Shown: positions 24,133 to 36,275, counted from the first letter of the stretch. The stretch is DNA of 64,000 nucleotides from Paratinospora sagittata (GCA_035771175.1 CM069593.1:2660461-2724460); one strand, 5' to 3'. The notes: generated by a model not told the origin, from the sequence alone. Program-made: numbers and translations.

Positions 24133-26516
24133 TTTAAGAATTATCTCTCAATTCAACTCAATCCAATTCTAATTAATTTAGATTAGATTGGATTGATCAT
24201 TCGAGTTGAGAATCTTGAAATGAGTTAAATTATACTTATAAATTTTACATACAAATTCTACTCTATAGACATCAAACATGTAATATTTTAATTTCAAATA
24301 CAATCATATCAACATATAAATTTAACAACTATTTCAAATTAATCATAAATATCAAAATATTTTAAATAAATCACATTCATCTACTATCATATCATAATAT
24401 GACAATTACAAATTAAAAAGAGTTTCATCAACAAAGTTTTAAAATAATTTTATTACAACCACAAATACAAATACAAGACAACTTAAAGTAGCATTAAGTT
24501 ATTAATAACATGAAAAATTGATCAGTTTGAGCCACTTTTAAGCTTCAATCTTTATATAGAGCGAGAGGGAAAAGAAATTTTTAGAGTTAAGGTTATTAAT
24601 TGATTTGGGTTGGATTATGTTGGGTCAATTTTTTAGACTCTTAATTTGTGACCCAATTCAAATTAGTTCGAATTAAGGTTTTTCAATCCAACCTAATTCA
24701 AACATTTAGCCAACCTAAGTCAATCCAACCTGTCGGATTTCGGATTTGGTTCAGTTCAGTCGGGTTGGGTTATACCCTTAGAAGTACAACTTATGCTTTC
24801 AAACCCAAAAGTATTTTTTTAAATGCAAAAGCTATGAGATATAACTTTTCTGGAAAAAAAAAAGAGATTGAACTTTTGTAAAATACGAAAAAAATGAGAC
24901 TCCGAACCCCTTGCTCAAACATAAAGGTAATCCTTAGAAATTCTTAATTTCTTTCGGATTTAAACTAAAGCTAATTAATTATCGTTTATTTTATATTAGT
25001 GTTTTAAAACTAAATTTGTTTTAAAATACTAGAACGTTACGTTGTTTTAAAAAATAAAATGCTTGCGAGATGTAACTATGAGCGATTGCATTTGTAGCTA
25101 TGTAGATGCAGTACTCAAAGCATCCTTCTTGTATTTATAGTAAAAATACATATCAATTATTCAAAAAAAAGAATACATGTATGTCTAGCATATATATGCT
25201 TGATTCAAAATACGAAATTAGAAAGTGATAATTGCCAAAATATAGTGTAATGAATTGGTTGAGAGTACTTCCTTCCACTAGTGTTAAAGTATAAGTGTAT
25301 ATATATAATAATATTAGTCTGAACAGCAATTAATGTTTCTATTCATGCATTTTTCTGATTTTTCTTTGATTCTTGGGATACTCAGTGTGACATTTGCACG
25401 TTGCATATAATTTATATAATCAATAAACGTGTAATAGCTTTGTCCATATTTATAAGCAACTAAAAGTACACGAATAAAATTATGTAAGAAAGTAAGATTT
25501 GATGCTTATTTTTTATTCCAAGGATTAATATATATTTTATTGGTTTCAAAGTCGTGGTCCATATATATATATATATGCTTATGCACCCTTGTTGTAAATA
25601 ATGTTACACATGTCATCTTAATACAACATATAGAGTTCAATTAAACAATTTTTTTTTTTTTTAATAAGTTTCTGATAAGGTATTCTCGTATCCTTTGGAT
25701 ATGAAAGTGGTCCTCACCTCCATAAAGTGAGAGGTTGGACCACCTCAAGGCCTATTATAAGGGTTCATTCATTATCAAGCGCAAGTTAAGCTTTAAAGAT
25801 CCAACTAATCTCAACATTTGCACAGTTAGCCCCACATCATCTCCATCTCAAAGTTTGTCACGTTTCAACTAAACCACAGGCTCATACCATTATTGGTAAG
25901 CCTAAATTTGAACTAATATTGATATCATTCCCACTTAACTACATTTTACTCCATTATTGAGCCAAAAAGCTCTATACTAATGAAAGTGAAATCTACATTT
26001 ATTTCATATGATGAACTTTTTTATATGATGTGCGAGATTATTCTTTCAATCCATACACATTCAAAAGATATTTGTATAAGAGCATTAGATAACAAAAAAA
26101 AGAGGTGGGACACTTCATTTTTGGTACTGTGTTCCTTAAGGGTGTCAATGATTTGGTCAAGACTGTGAAATTAAAACTGATGTGTTTGGTTTAGTTTTTA
26201 ACATGTTCGATTTAGGTTGTAAGTTAAAAATTTTAAAACTATATTAACCCAAACCAAACAGATCAAAGTTTAAATCGTAATTTATGTTAGATATATTGTA
26301 ATATGTACTTGTTGCATAATTTTTGATGATAAAATTACTTTTATAAGTTAAATGTCTAAACTTATTAACCCAAATTAAACTGAAATGACGTTCATTGTCA
26401 TTGGATCGCCTTAAATCCATGTGCTGAATTTTATTTTTATTTTTTAATTTTAAGTTCATTCAATAACACAAAAAATTGGAGTGCTTAATGCAAAAGTGCG
26501 ACCCATAATTCTATTC

Positions 26517-26744
26517 ACACGTGTGGGTGGGTGTACATAGCGAAAACAGGAGTCGCTTTCCGGAAAAGATTATATGCATTGGCGGAGAGAGACTCGCGTC
26601 AGACAGAAGCGGGCCAGGCCGTGTGCCCACAACCGTCCTCGTGCTCACTTCTAACAATAAAAAACGTGACTCCTAGTTCCCCCACGTGCCAAAATCCATC
26701 TTCCAACACGTGATTTTTGCTCCTCTTTCCCTCTTTTATATATG
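26517..26744 (+). promoter_or_regulatory. proximal promoter of the CBF/DREB1-like gene: three G-boxes and a TATA box
   Basis: CACGTG occurs at 26518-26523 (inside ACACGTGT), 26683-26688 and 26707-26712. A TATA element (TTTATATATG) at 26735-26744 lies 75 bp before the start codon. G-boxes are targets of bHLH (PIF) and bZIP (ABF) factors. In Arabidopsis, PIFs bind G-boxes in CBF promoters to link them to light and day length; whether this applies here is inference. Confidence 0.7.
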
Positions 26745-26818
26745 TACCGTTATCTTTCTCACTATACCATATTTATTAACTGCTTCCCCTCTAATTAACA
26801 CACTCACAGTATTATACC

Positions 26819-27532
26819 ATGGAACTTCAAGACCCTTCTTATTCTTCTTCTTCTCTGAATTCTTCTCCTTCTTCTTCTTGTTCTTTTGCTACTTCGGCAT
26901 CGAAGAACATGCAGAAGAGAAAGGCGGGACGAAAGAAGTTCAGGGAGACGAGACACCCGATTTACAGAGGAGTGAGGGAGAGGAACGGAGGGAAATGGGT
27001 GTGTGAAGTGAGAGAGCCATGCAAGAACTCGAGGATCTGGCTCGGAACCTTCTCGACGCCCGAGATGGCGGCTAGAGCTTACGACGTTGCCGCTTTAGCG
27101 CTCCGAGGTAAGTCCACCGCGCTTAACTTCCCCGACTCCGCATGGGCTCTTCCGAGAGCTAAGTCGTCTTCTCCGAGGGATATAAGAGTTGCTGCGGTCA
27201 AGGCCACCGTTGTGACGAAAGCATGTCCTCGTGATCGTCCTCTTGCGAATCAAGAAGTTGATGAGATTCATGATCATCAACAGCAGCCTGGTTATAGTAG
27301 TAGTAGTTACAGTGGTATTAGTTGTAGTAGTGGTGGTGGTGGTGGTGGTAGTAGTGGCTTTGTGGACGAGGAAGCTTTGTTTAATATGCCAGGGTTATTG
27401 GTGAGCATGGCAGAAGGGATGCTTCTAGCACCACCTGAAATGGAATTAGGGTTTAATTACTGGGAAGATGTGGATTGTTGTTGTAACATAGATTTGTCTC
27501 TCTGGAGTGATGATCATTTACAATTAATATAG
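26819..27532 (+). CDS. CBF/DREB1-like: CBF/DREB1-type AP2/ERF transcription factor, 237 aa
   Basis: Intronless. An AP2 domain spans residues about 49-106 ([19 protein letters not shown] ... RIWLGTF ... [14 protein letters not shown]). It is preceded by [15 protein letters not shown], matching the signature that sets CBF/DREB1 apart from other DREBs, and followed by DSAWA, a one-residue variant of DSAWR. The Val in CEV is the DREB-type DNA-contact residue, predicting binding to CRT/DRE (CCGAC) sites in cold- and drought-response genes. The C-terminus has the [16 protein letters not shown] acidic/hydrophobic motif and ends [10 protein letters not shown] rather than the usual LWSY. A Gly/Ser-rich low-complexity linker lies at about residues 160-180. 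The start (ACCATGG) fits a plant initiation context. Upstream lie a TATA box and three G-boxes; a hAT-like MITE sits 112 bp after the stop. Confidence 0.93.
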   Translation: MELQDPSYSSSSLNSSPSSSCSFATSASKNMQKRKAGRKKFRETRHPIYRGVRERNGGKWVCEVREPCKNSRIWLGTFSTPEMAARAYDVAALALRGKSTALNFPDSAWALPRAKSSSPRDIRVAAVKATVVTKACPRDRPLANQEVDEIHDHQQQPGYSSSSYSGISCSSGGGGGGSSGFVDEEALFNMPGLLVSMAEGMLLAPPEMELGFNYWEDVDCCCNIDLSLWSDDHLQLI

Positions 27533-27644
27533 ATATGGTACTACTATATATGATATAAATCTTTTTTTGGGATCGTGAATTATAGTAAATTTTTGAATCA
27601 TATTTCAATGCATAATTTAATTATAATTAATGTAATTGATATCT

Positions 27645-28166
27645 AGGGGTGTCATCCTACCTACTGGCCAACCCGATTAACCCAAACCTTATAGGTTGGA
27701 TTGGGTTGGTTTTTATATTAAATTGAGTCCGGTGGGGTTAGGAATTAGCAACCAGATCAAGTTTGGATTGACTAAAAATTTTGCAAATCAACCAGACAAC
27801 CCAAATTCATGAAGAATATTATTAAGTATTTTTTAATTAGTATTTTTATTAGAGTCACCTATTGTCGGTGGATCACATAAAATCTCATTAATAAAAAAAA
27901 CATAAATGAAAATATTATTTGAAATTATATTTATATTGGTATTTGACTTAAAAATTTTTATAGCCATATTGATGAATGACTTAAAAATTAGCTTAGAAAT
28001 GGGAATTTACAATCAATACATTGAAATGGACCAACCTGATTAACTCAACCCGAACAAACCCAAAGTTATTGGGTTGCGTTGGTTTAAAATTTTAACAACC
28101 CAACTTGATTGGATTAGATTGACATTTGACCTCAACTCAGACTCAACCCACTCATTGAACACCTAT
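27645..28166. mobile_element. hAT-like MITE, 522 bp, with TSD
   Basis: ATTGATATCT flanks both ends (27635-27644 and 28167-28176), consistent with the 8 bp duplications of hAT elements within a 10 bp match. The left end AGGGGTGTCA and the right end (reverse-complemented, TAGGTGTTCA) form short imperfect terminal inverted repeats. The interior has many subterminal GGGTTGG and CAACCC motifs and no ORF. It sits in the 3' flank of the CBF/DREB1-like gene. Confidence 0.75.
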
Positions 28167-28730
28167 ATTGATATCTAAATGGTAATTCAAATTATGCTTA
28201 TTTTTTGAACGGTTATTTCAAATTACGGTACTTAACATAGCTAGAGCTGGTTGGATCATTAATGGTTGTTGAATTTGTACTTTGTGAGTTGGAAAGTCTG
28301 AAAGTTCTTTAAATTATTTAGGCGAATTAATTGTGAGTTGCTAAGTAGATTGCAAACTCCAATATAAAGTGACAGTCTCCATGTCAAATTTATAGCTATA
28401 TTAAAAAGGATGGTATTTTGGTAGATTAAAGTTGCAAATCTATAACGAGGTCACAATTTGTAGTAATCTAATGTGAGTTCTGAATTCCCTTGGCATTGAT
28501 CTGTTTGGAAAGCTCCGAGATAAGATTTAATTGTTTATATATATATATCTATTCTTAAAGCAATATTTAGTCATGGATATTTTGCATATTTTTAAGGCAT
28601 TACATGTTACATTTGCATAAAAAGTAGTCAAAGATCATTAGGACGTCCTAATGATTATTCAATATAGCTATATTATCTTAAATCACGCATCTTGAGACAC
28701 AATCTTGCATTGTTGAAAGGTGACGTAATT

Positions 28731-28969
28731 ACCAACAACGGCTTAATTCGCTGGTTCGGGGAGCGAATTACGAGGTGCAGTTGATGAACTTATCATGAGT
28801 TCGAGTCCGCCTTTTTTCATCTTTTTTGGGAGAGGTACCCTTGTCTCTGTAAATTCTTTAATCCGAAAGGATTAGTTTAGTCCCAAAAGAGAGGAGAACA
28901 CCTACGGGGTGTTAGAAAACTCTTATAAAAAAAAAAAAAAGATAAAAAAAAAAAGAAAAGAAAAGAAAA
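28731..28969 (+). mobile_element. tRNA-derived SINE with A-rich tail
   Basis: A box A-like GCTGGTTCGGGGAGCGAAT and a strong box B (GAGTTCGAGTCCGCC) are followed by a GC-richer body and a long A/AAAAG tail (28927-28969). GAAAGGTGACGTAATT (28715-28730) and GAAAGGTAACATAATT (28970-28985) form an imperfect 16 bp target-site duplication with two differences. Confidence 0.75.
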
Positions 28970-29960
28970 GAAAGGTAACATAATTTCTATATTGGATTAT
29001 TTCATAAACCTCTCTTCAACTTTTGACCACTGTAAATTAACAACTCTTTATTTGCAAAATTTCATTAATCTCTTCTAGAAAAGTTACAATGTCTCTAGCT
29101 ATATAATAATATAAGAATATGTTGTCACGACCCAAAAATTATACCCAAAGTCATACCTAGCTGATGTGGTGTACGATGAATGATGGGTATTTTTTTTTTC
29201 TTTTTTTCTTCTCTCACGTGATGTAATGATTTGTTGCATTGCTACATCAACTTAAATATATTTTTAGATATATATTGTGGATCGTTTTAACACTAGTTTA
29301 TTAATATAACGAATTAAGTTCTATACATTAAAACATTCTTTATTGAATTTTGTAACAATAATGATAATAATCATTTATATATATATATATATATATATAT
29401 AATTACATTGAATTAATTTTTTGATGGTGGACACAAATACATATAATTTTAAATTTAAGGTATCTTAATAATTACTACGCATTTAACTACTCTTTGATTT
29501 TTTTTTTCCGAGGATGTATAGATCACACAGAGGCCACATGCAATACGCACGCATAAAAAAAATTCTTGAAATTCTACAAAAACAAAAAAATGATCAAGTT
29601 GGAGTGAGATTTTTAAATTAAGAGCTCTCACTTCCATAAACAGAAAAAGAAGAAGGTTGGGCCAAGACTCAATTTTGGAGTCAAAGGTGACCTCCATGAT
29701 GGGGTACACGTGGAACGTTTCTATTTGATCACGTGATTCACGAGATGGGACCACGTGGCTAGTGACCAGAGATCTGATTCAGGTGTATATACCTTGATCA
29801 ATACTCATGCCTAATATTGTTGTTCTCTCTCTTATGTGTATCACGTGTTAAGATATATTGTATCTAGGGATGATTTTGATAATTGTGCTATCTAATAAAT
29901 TAATGTTCTTAATTAATTGTCTTCTTGCCTTTTATGGGAGGACAAATATTTTTTTTGAAC

Positions 29961-30120
29961 AATGCAACATAAATTAAAAATACTGTATTAATTATTATAA
30001 ATTATTATTATATTAATTTTTAACTTTAATACATTAAAATATTATATTTTTTAATAAAATGACAAATTTAATGTATCATATTACATTTATAACAATCGGT
30101 GTGAACCTCTTCGGCATTTT
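29961..30120. mobile_element. MITE (family 1, copy 2)
   Basis: Begins AATGCAACATAAATT and ends AACAATCGGTGTGAACCTCT followed by TCGGCATTTT. The interior AACTTTAATACAT ... TTTTTAATAAAAT ... ACAAAT matches the copy at 39648-39820 over most of its length. The left terminal repeat is badly decayed. Confidence 0.65.
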
Positions 30121-30176
30121 TCTATTTTCTTAATGGGGAGTTCTAAATTGATAGCAGTTGTAAATTTTATGCAATT

Positions 30177-30229
30177 GTTGCTGAAGTGGCAACAGTAATA
30201 AATGATGTTGCTGAAGTGGCAACAGTAAT
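30177..30229. repeat. tandem duplication, 30 bp period, of a small palindrome
   Basis: GTTGCTGAAGTGGCAACAGT begins at 30177 and again at 30207. Each copy can fold by itself (GTTGC ... GCAAC). Confidence 0.75.
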
Positions 30230-31311
30230 TTAGGAGAGAAAATAAAAGAACGAGATAAAAAGTCAAAAGAAAACAAGCTGTAAATTACAACTGCCCAGTG
30301 CCCAGTCAATTTAGAATTTCCTTTTTTTAATAAGTCATGGTCCATATTTAATTTATTATAAACTGAATTATAATAATAAAAAAATATTTTAAAAAAATAT
30401 TAAATTTTATTCTTTTTTTTTTATTTCTCTTTATTTTTTATTTTTTTATGATCTTTTTTATATTTATATAAAAAATTACATTAAAACATCACCAACTCAT
30501 ATAATAAATAACTATACTTTCACATAATAAATATCACTTAAATATATACTATTTAAATATTATATTATTTAAAATATTTATATAATACATATAATTCGTA
30601 TTTACAACATAATTATATTTATCTCAATCTCAATGAAGAAGATAAAGAAGTAAGAAAAAGAAAAAAATAATAAAAAAAGAGGTGCTTATATTTCGGGTTG
30701 GACCGTTGGAGCGCCTGTGATATTACTGCGTGGGCTGGGCTTGAATTAAACACATTCTTGTCCACAATGATTATGACTTTGGAAAATACAAAATCTAGAT
30801 TTGGGAAATGATTCTTAATTAGAGCCCTGAGTATGATCAAAGGGTTTGGTAATTAAATACGTTTTTGTTGTAAACTCAATCAAAATAATCAAGAATGCTA
30901 AAAAAAAAATTCTAGATTTTATTCTCTATTTTCTATTATTTCTACAACTCATTTTTTTTTATCTTTTCTTCGTTCACCTTTCTTTTCTCATTTTCTCTAC
31001 ACCATTTCGATTTACATCAAAAAATTACCAACTCACATGATGGATAATTATACTCTCATATAAACGGGTAACTATGTTCTCACATAAGTTACGTGGAATA
31101 TATACATACGTATTTATATAACTTAAATACATGTATCATTTGAATACATATACTATTTAGATACATATACTATTTATATATTATATTAATTGAGATATGT
31201 GTATAATATTTTTTCATATACAATCAAACAATGATGAAAAAATCCTTTAGAAGAAAACTACGTTTTCTTGAGGAATTTTTTCTCTGCTATTAAAGAGGGC
31301 CTTAGGGTAAG

Positions 31312-31596
31312 TATTAAGATTATACTAGAATATCTAATCTTCTATTTTTAGAATATGTATATTCTGATTTGGTCAATATGGTATAATTGTCATATTATAG
31401 ATTATACTAGAATATCTAATCTTCTATTTTTAGAATATGTATATTCTGATTTGGTCAATATGGTATAATTGCCATAATATAGATTATACTAGAATATCTA
31501 ATCTTCTATTTTTAGAATATGTATATTTTGATTTGTAATATTGTATATATATTACCTATGGGTGAATCAATACAATCAAGGAAACCAATTTTTTCA
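31312..31596 (+). repeat. 5' LTR of Copia A with internal 82 bp repeats
   Basis: A unit beginning ATTATACTAGAATATCTAAT starts at 31319, 31401 and 31483, an exact 82 bp period; the third unit is incomplete. The last 60 bp (from TTGTAATATTGTATATATAT) is single copy and probably holds the polyadenylation region. Confidence 0.9.
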
Positions 31597-31672
31597 TGGT
31601 ATCAGAGCCCTAGCAGCCTAGCAAGCTCTTACCCATTTTTTTTTCTCTACGATTTCTTCAGCCATCATCATC

Positions 31673-34600
31673 ATGGCCGACGATGGGAAAATAGATCCCC
31701 ATTCTCCTTATTATCTTGGGTCTGGAGATCAACCCGGGAATATGATCACCCACGTGATCCTTTCTAATGACAATTATATTGCATGGGCACGTGCAATTAA
31801 GTTGTCTTTGAAAGCTCGCCGAAAGTTTGTGTTTGTTGATGGGACATTCACCAAACCGACGGAGAAGAAGAAACAACTCGATTGGGACACTGTCAATTCT
31901 ATGCTTGTCCCCTGGATCACACGGACTCTTGATCCAAAATTGGCGGCCTCCATTCCTTTTCATGATGAAGCCAAACGACTTTGGGATTATCTTGAGAAGC
32001 GGTTTTGCGTGGCCAATGGTCCTTGCCTTCAACAATTGAGGGCCGATATTACCAACTGTAAGCTAACTTCGAATATGTCTATTGATGATTATTATACCCG
32101 TTTGATGGGATTGTATGATGAATTGGATCGTCTCAAGCCTCTCCATGCGTGTGCCTGTGGTAATTGTACTTGTGATGTTGCTGGTCGATTTGCTGCGGAT
32201 CGGGAGGAGGAGAAACTTCATCAATTTCTCATTGGCATTAACGATGAGTTATATGCAACAGTACGTTCTAATTTGTTGTCCACTTCTCCTTCACCTGATC
32301 TCGATCGTGTGTATCAAGCATGTCTTCAGGAAGAAAAGTCTCGGGGTATTGCTCGAGATAGAGCGAACAAGGAGGAAATCCATGCGTTTGCTCTACAAAC
32401 TGCACGACCCACGGCTCGTGTTACCCGTCCCGATAAATCAAAATTGTATTGTTCTGTTTGTAAGCGATCGGGTCATGATGACAATACTTGTTTCAAAACG
32501 CATGGATATCCGGATTGGTGGGAAGATCAGAACCGTGGAGTCCAAGGCAGTGCACGGCCCAATGCACAACCACCTCCTGCGGCTCCTCCGACTGCTCCTC
32601 GTGGTCGGCCCAAAGCCGTGGCCGCCACGGTCGTCGCTGCAAATGCTGTGGCTGGTGGGGGGACCGATTCAGTGGCCTCCTCTCATGGGTCCTCTGGCAT
32701 TTCTTTGCCTGACTTAAAATCGGAGCAGGTTCAAATTTTATTGAATATGATAAATAATAGCCAGCATGATCAGATGATGGGTGAGTTTTCTTCTTTTTCC
32801 TGGATTATTGATACTGGTGCTTCTCACCATGTTACTGGCACTGAATCATGTTTGACGGACACTCATCATATTTCGCAATGTTCAGTTGGGTTACCTAACG
32901 ACGCACATGCCATTGCTACTAAGGCTGGCCTCGTTTTGTTGACTGATGGGTTGATACTTGAACATGTTTTATTTGTACCACAGTTACATTGCAACTTAAT
33001 CTCGGTGTCACAATTAATTGATGATTCTAAATGTCTTTTACAATTCACTGATTCATTATGTGCTATACAGGACCTACGCTCGGGGAGTTTGATTGGAGCC
33101 GGTGAACGTAAGGATGGACTCTATTATTTTCAGCGGATTCCTACAGTGTGTGCGGTAACGGTTCCAGAGATTTCAGATTTTGAGTTGTGGCATCGTCGTT
33201 TGGGGCATCCGTCAGATAGAGTCGTCAAGTTAGTTCCGGCTATTTCTTCCAGTACTTCTAGAAAGAAATTGAATAAAGCATGTGAAGTTTGTCCTCAAGC
33301 AAAGCAAAAACGTGATAGTTTTCCTATTAGTGATAGTAAAGCTAGTCGAATCTTTGAACTTATTCATTGTGATTTATGGGGCCCAAATAAGATACCCTCT
33401 TCGTGTGGAGCACATTATTTTTTGACTTTGGTGGATGATTTTTCAAGAGCTGTATGTTATTTATTGCGTTCAAAAACACAAGTTTATCAAGTTTTTTGTT
33501 CATTTTTTGCTATGATTGCCCGCCAGTTTGAAACACATGTCAAATTAGTATGGAGTGATAATGGTACGGAGTTTAAATGTATGTTGGATTATTTTGATAC
33601 ACATGACATTATTTTTCAAACCTCTTGTGTTGGGATTCCTCAACAAAAATGGTCGTGTGGAACGAAAACATCAACATATTCTTAATGTGGGTCGTGCTTT
33701 GATGTTTCAAGGCAATCTTCCTATTACTTTTTGGGGAGAATGTGTGCTTGGTGCAGTGTATCTCATTAACAGAACTCCTTCTGGTTTGCTCTACAATACA
33801 ACTCCCTTTGAAATTCTCTTTGGCCAGGCACCTGAGTTTGATGAACTTAAGGTTTTTGGTTGTTTAGCTTTTGCCCATAATCAAAAGGCCAAAGGTAATA
33901 AATTTGCTCCTCGAAGTAGGAAGTGTGTCTTTATTGGTTATCCACATGGGAAGAAAGGGTGGAAATTATATGACCTTCAGACAGGTGACATCTTTGTTTC
34001 CAGAGATGTAAAGTTTCACGAAAATGAATTTCCTTACGAGACTGTTTCTACTTCTCAAGTGCCAGCTTATTCCTCGTCGCCACCTGATTCTAATGCGGGG
34101 ATTGATGTTGCTTTTTTGGAAGACTTGGAGACTTCTTTGGTTGATGATCATGCAGCCCCTGCAATTGGGACTGACATTGTGCTGAATTCCACATCGCCTC
34201 ATGTGCCCCCTGCACTTCTGTCTCCTCCTGCCTCCACCGATGACTTAGGGCGCGGGTTGCGGGATAAGCGTCCCTCCGTTCTTCTTCGTGACTTTGTTAC
34301 CCACACTGTACAATCTTCGAGTCCATCTGAGTGTTCATCGTCTTCTACTAGCCCCTCAGGTACTCCTTATCCTATAGCACATTATGTGAATTGTAATAAG
34401 TTTTCTCCACGACACCGTGTTTTTCTTGCAGCGATCACTGAAGGCATTGAGCCTCGTTCTTTTAAAGAAGCTATGCAAGATGAAGGTTGGCGCAATGCTA
34501 TGCAGAAAGAAATTGCTGCTTTAGAAGCTAATGGCACCTGGGAAATGGAAGTTTTACCTCCTCATAAAAAAGCTCTTGGTTCTAAATGGGTATACAAAAT

Positions 34601-35984
34601 CAAATATCATGCGGATGGGCAAGTAGAGCGTCTTAAGGCTCGTCTGGTAATTTTTGGCAATCATCAAGTTGAGGGGGTTGATTATAATGAAACTTTTGCT
34701 CCAGTTGCGAAAATGGTCACTGTTCGTGCCTTCTTAGCAGTTGCAGCGGTCAAGAATTGGGTTTTGCATCAGATGGATGTTCATAATGCGTTTCTTCATG
34801 GTGATCTTGATGAAGAAGTTTACATGAAACTTCCTCCTGGCTTCAACGTTCGCACTCCTGGTTTAGTGTGTCGTCTAAAGAAGTCTTTGTATGGTCTACG
34901 ACAGGCTCCGCGGTGCTGGTATGCTAAGTTAGCTGCTTCTTTGAAGACTTATGGTTTCCTTCAGTCTTATTCAGACTATTCTCTGTTTACTCTACATCAG
35001 GGATCGGTACAACTTAATGTTCTTGTGTATGTTGATGATCTCATTATTTCTGGTAATGATGCTTCCGCTGTTGACCATTTCATGGCCTATTTGCACGAGT
35101 GTTTCCATATGAAAGATTTGGGTGCCTTGAAGTATTTCCTTGGTATTGAGGTTGCTCGTAATTCAGAGGGCATCTTCTTGTGTCAACGAAAATACACTCT
35201 TGATATTATTGCTGAAACTGGCTTATTGGGGTCTCATCCCGTTGGCTTTCCCATGGAGCAGAATCACACATTGGCTCTCGCCAAAGGCCCTTTGCTCGCC
35301 GATCCTGAAAGGTATAGACGACTTGTGGGTCGTCTCATTTACTTAACCTCCACCCGTCCTGACTTGGTTTATACAGTTCATATCTTGGCTCAGTTTATGC
35401 AACACCCTCGTCAGGATCATTGGGATGCGGCGCTTCGTACGGTTCGCTACTTAAAAGGGTGTCCGGGTCAAGGCATTCTTCTTCGCACTGATTGTGAGTT
35501 ATCTCTAACAGGTTGGTGAGATTCAGATTGGGCTACGTGTCCTTTGACTAGACGGTCTCTTACTGGTTGGATAGTGTTTCTTGGATCTTCTTCGATTTCT
35601 TGGAAGACCAAGAAACAACATACGGTGTCCCGGTCTTCTGCTGAAGCCGAGTATCGTTCCATGGCTGCCGTCACTTCAGAGTTGAAATGGCTCAAAGCTC
35701 TGCTTGTGAGTTTGGGTGTCACACATTCGCCAGCCATGCGCTTATACTGTGATAGTCAGTCGGCACTCTACATTGCTCAAAATCCTGTCTTCCATGAGCG
35801 TACCAAGCATATTGAAGTTGATTGTCATTATGTGCGTGATGCCATTCGTGACGGTATTATTTCTACTTCTCATGTGTCTACTGATGATCAGCTTGCCGAC
35901 ATCTTCACCAAGGCTCTTGGCAAGCGCAAGTTTCTGTATCTACTTAGCAAGTTGGGCATTTGTGATCTTCATGCTCCAACTTGA
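31673..35984 (+). pseudogene. gag-pol of Copia A, broken by one frameshift and one stop
   Basis: The frame from ATG 31673 encodes gag with a CX2CX4HX4C zinc knuckle (first Cys at residue 260), protease (WIIDTGAS, Asp380), and integrase with its HHCC zinc motif (His507, His512, Cys537, Cys540) and first two catalytic Asp (567 and 629). A five-A run at 33645-33649 then shifts the frame; coding continues in another frame from about 33650, with the integrase Glu just beyond the break. Reverse transcriptase follows (YVDD at 35028-35039; QMDVHNAFLHGDL upstream). An in-frame TGA at 35517-35519 interrupts RNase H, which resumes in the same frame to 35984 (ADIFTKAL near the end). The copy should not make a full polyprotein; the two lesions are otherwise minor. 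Confidence 0.93.
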
Positions 35985-35990
35985 GGGGGG

Positions 35991-36275
35991 TATTAAGATT
36001 ATACTAGAATATCTAATCTTCTATTTTTAGAATATGTATATTCTGATTTGGTCAATATGGTATAATTGCCATATTATAGATTATACTAGAATATCTAATC
36101 TTCTATTTTTAGAATATGTATATTCTGATTTGGTCAATATGGTATAATTGTCATATTATAGATTATACTAGAATATCTAATCTTCTATTTTTAGAATATG
36201 TATATTCTGATTTGTAATATTGTATATATATTACCTATGGGTGAATCAATACAATCAAGAAAACTAATTTTTTCA
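35991..36275 (+). repeat. 3' LTR of Copia A
   Basis: Same length as the 5' LTR and carries the same three 82 bp-period units. Differences fall at the units' C/T and A/T positions near ATTGYCATAWTATAG, one in the third unit and two near the 3' end. Confidence 0.93.

Larger units (their letters stand above)
19613..26480. other. intergenic region, about 6.9 kb
   Basis: The first several hundred bases are probably the 3' untranslated region of the coiled-coil gene. No other gene is supportable. The region contains a foldback element at 20219-20332, a SINE at 22942-23109 and a GC-rich island at 23778-24132. A stretch near 24590-24790 is rich in GGGTTGG/CCAACC motifs like the interior of the hAT-like MITE at 27645-28166. 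The stretches 20400-22900 and 24900-26450 hold nothing I can name. Confidence 0.6.
28986..31306. other. AT-rich intergenic region upstream of Copia element A
   Basis: No gene. It contains an (AT)n tract near 29377-29401, MITE family 1 copy 2 at 29961-30120 and a 30 bp-period duplication at 30177-30229. Two diverged copies of a similar AT-rich segment lie at about 30485-30600 and 31020-31215, both containing forms of CCAACTCA(T/C)A and repeated ACTATTTA motifs, probably remnants of one repeat family. Confidence 0.5.
31312..36275 (+). mobile_element. complete Ty1/Copia LTR retrotransposon, copy A (4964 bp)
   Basis: Two 285 bp LTRs (31312-31596 and 35991-36275) flank a gag-pol region. GTAAG duplicates the target at 31307-31311 and 36276-36280. 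The primer-binding site TGGTATCAGAGCC (31597-31609) complements the 3' end of initiator-Met tRNA. The polypurine tract (GAGGGGGG) ends at 35990. The LTRs end in TA...CA rather than TG...CA, and both copies agree. I count six substitutions between LTRs (about 2%), consistent with insertion roughly one million years ago at commonly used plant rates. The domain order protease-integrase-RT-RNase H identifies Copia. Confidence 0.95.

Noticed and set aside
32115..32717. Plus-strand ORF of 200 residues inside Copia A
   Set aside because: Out-of-frame shadow of gag.
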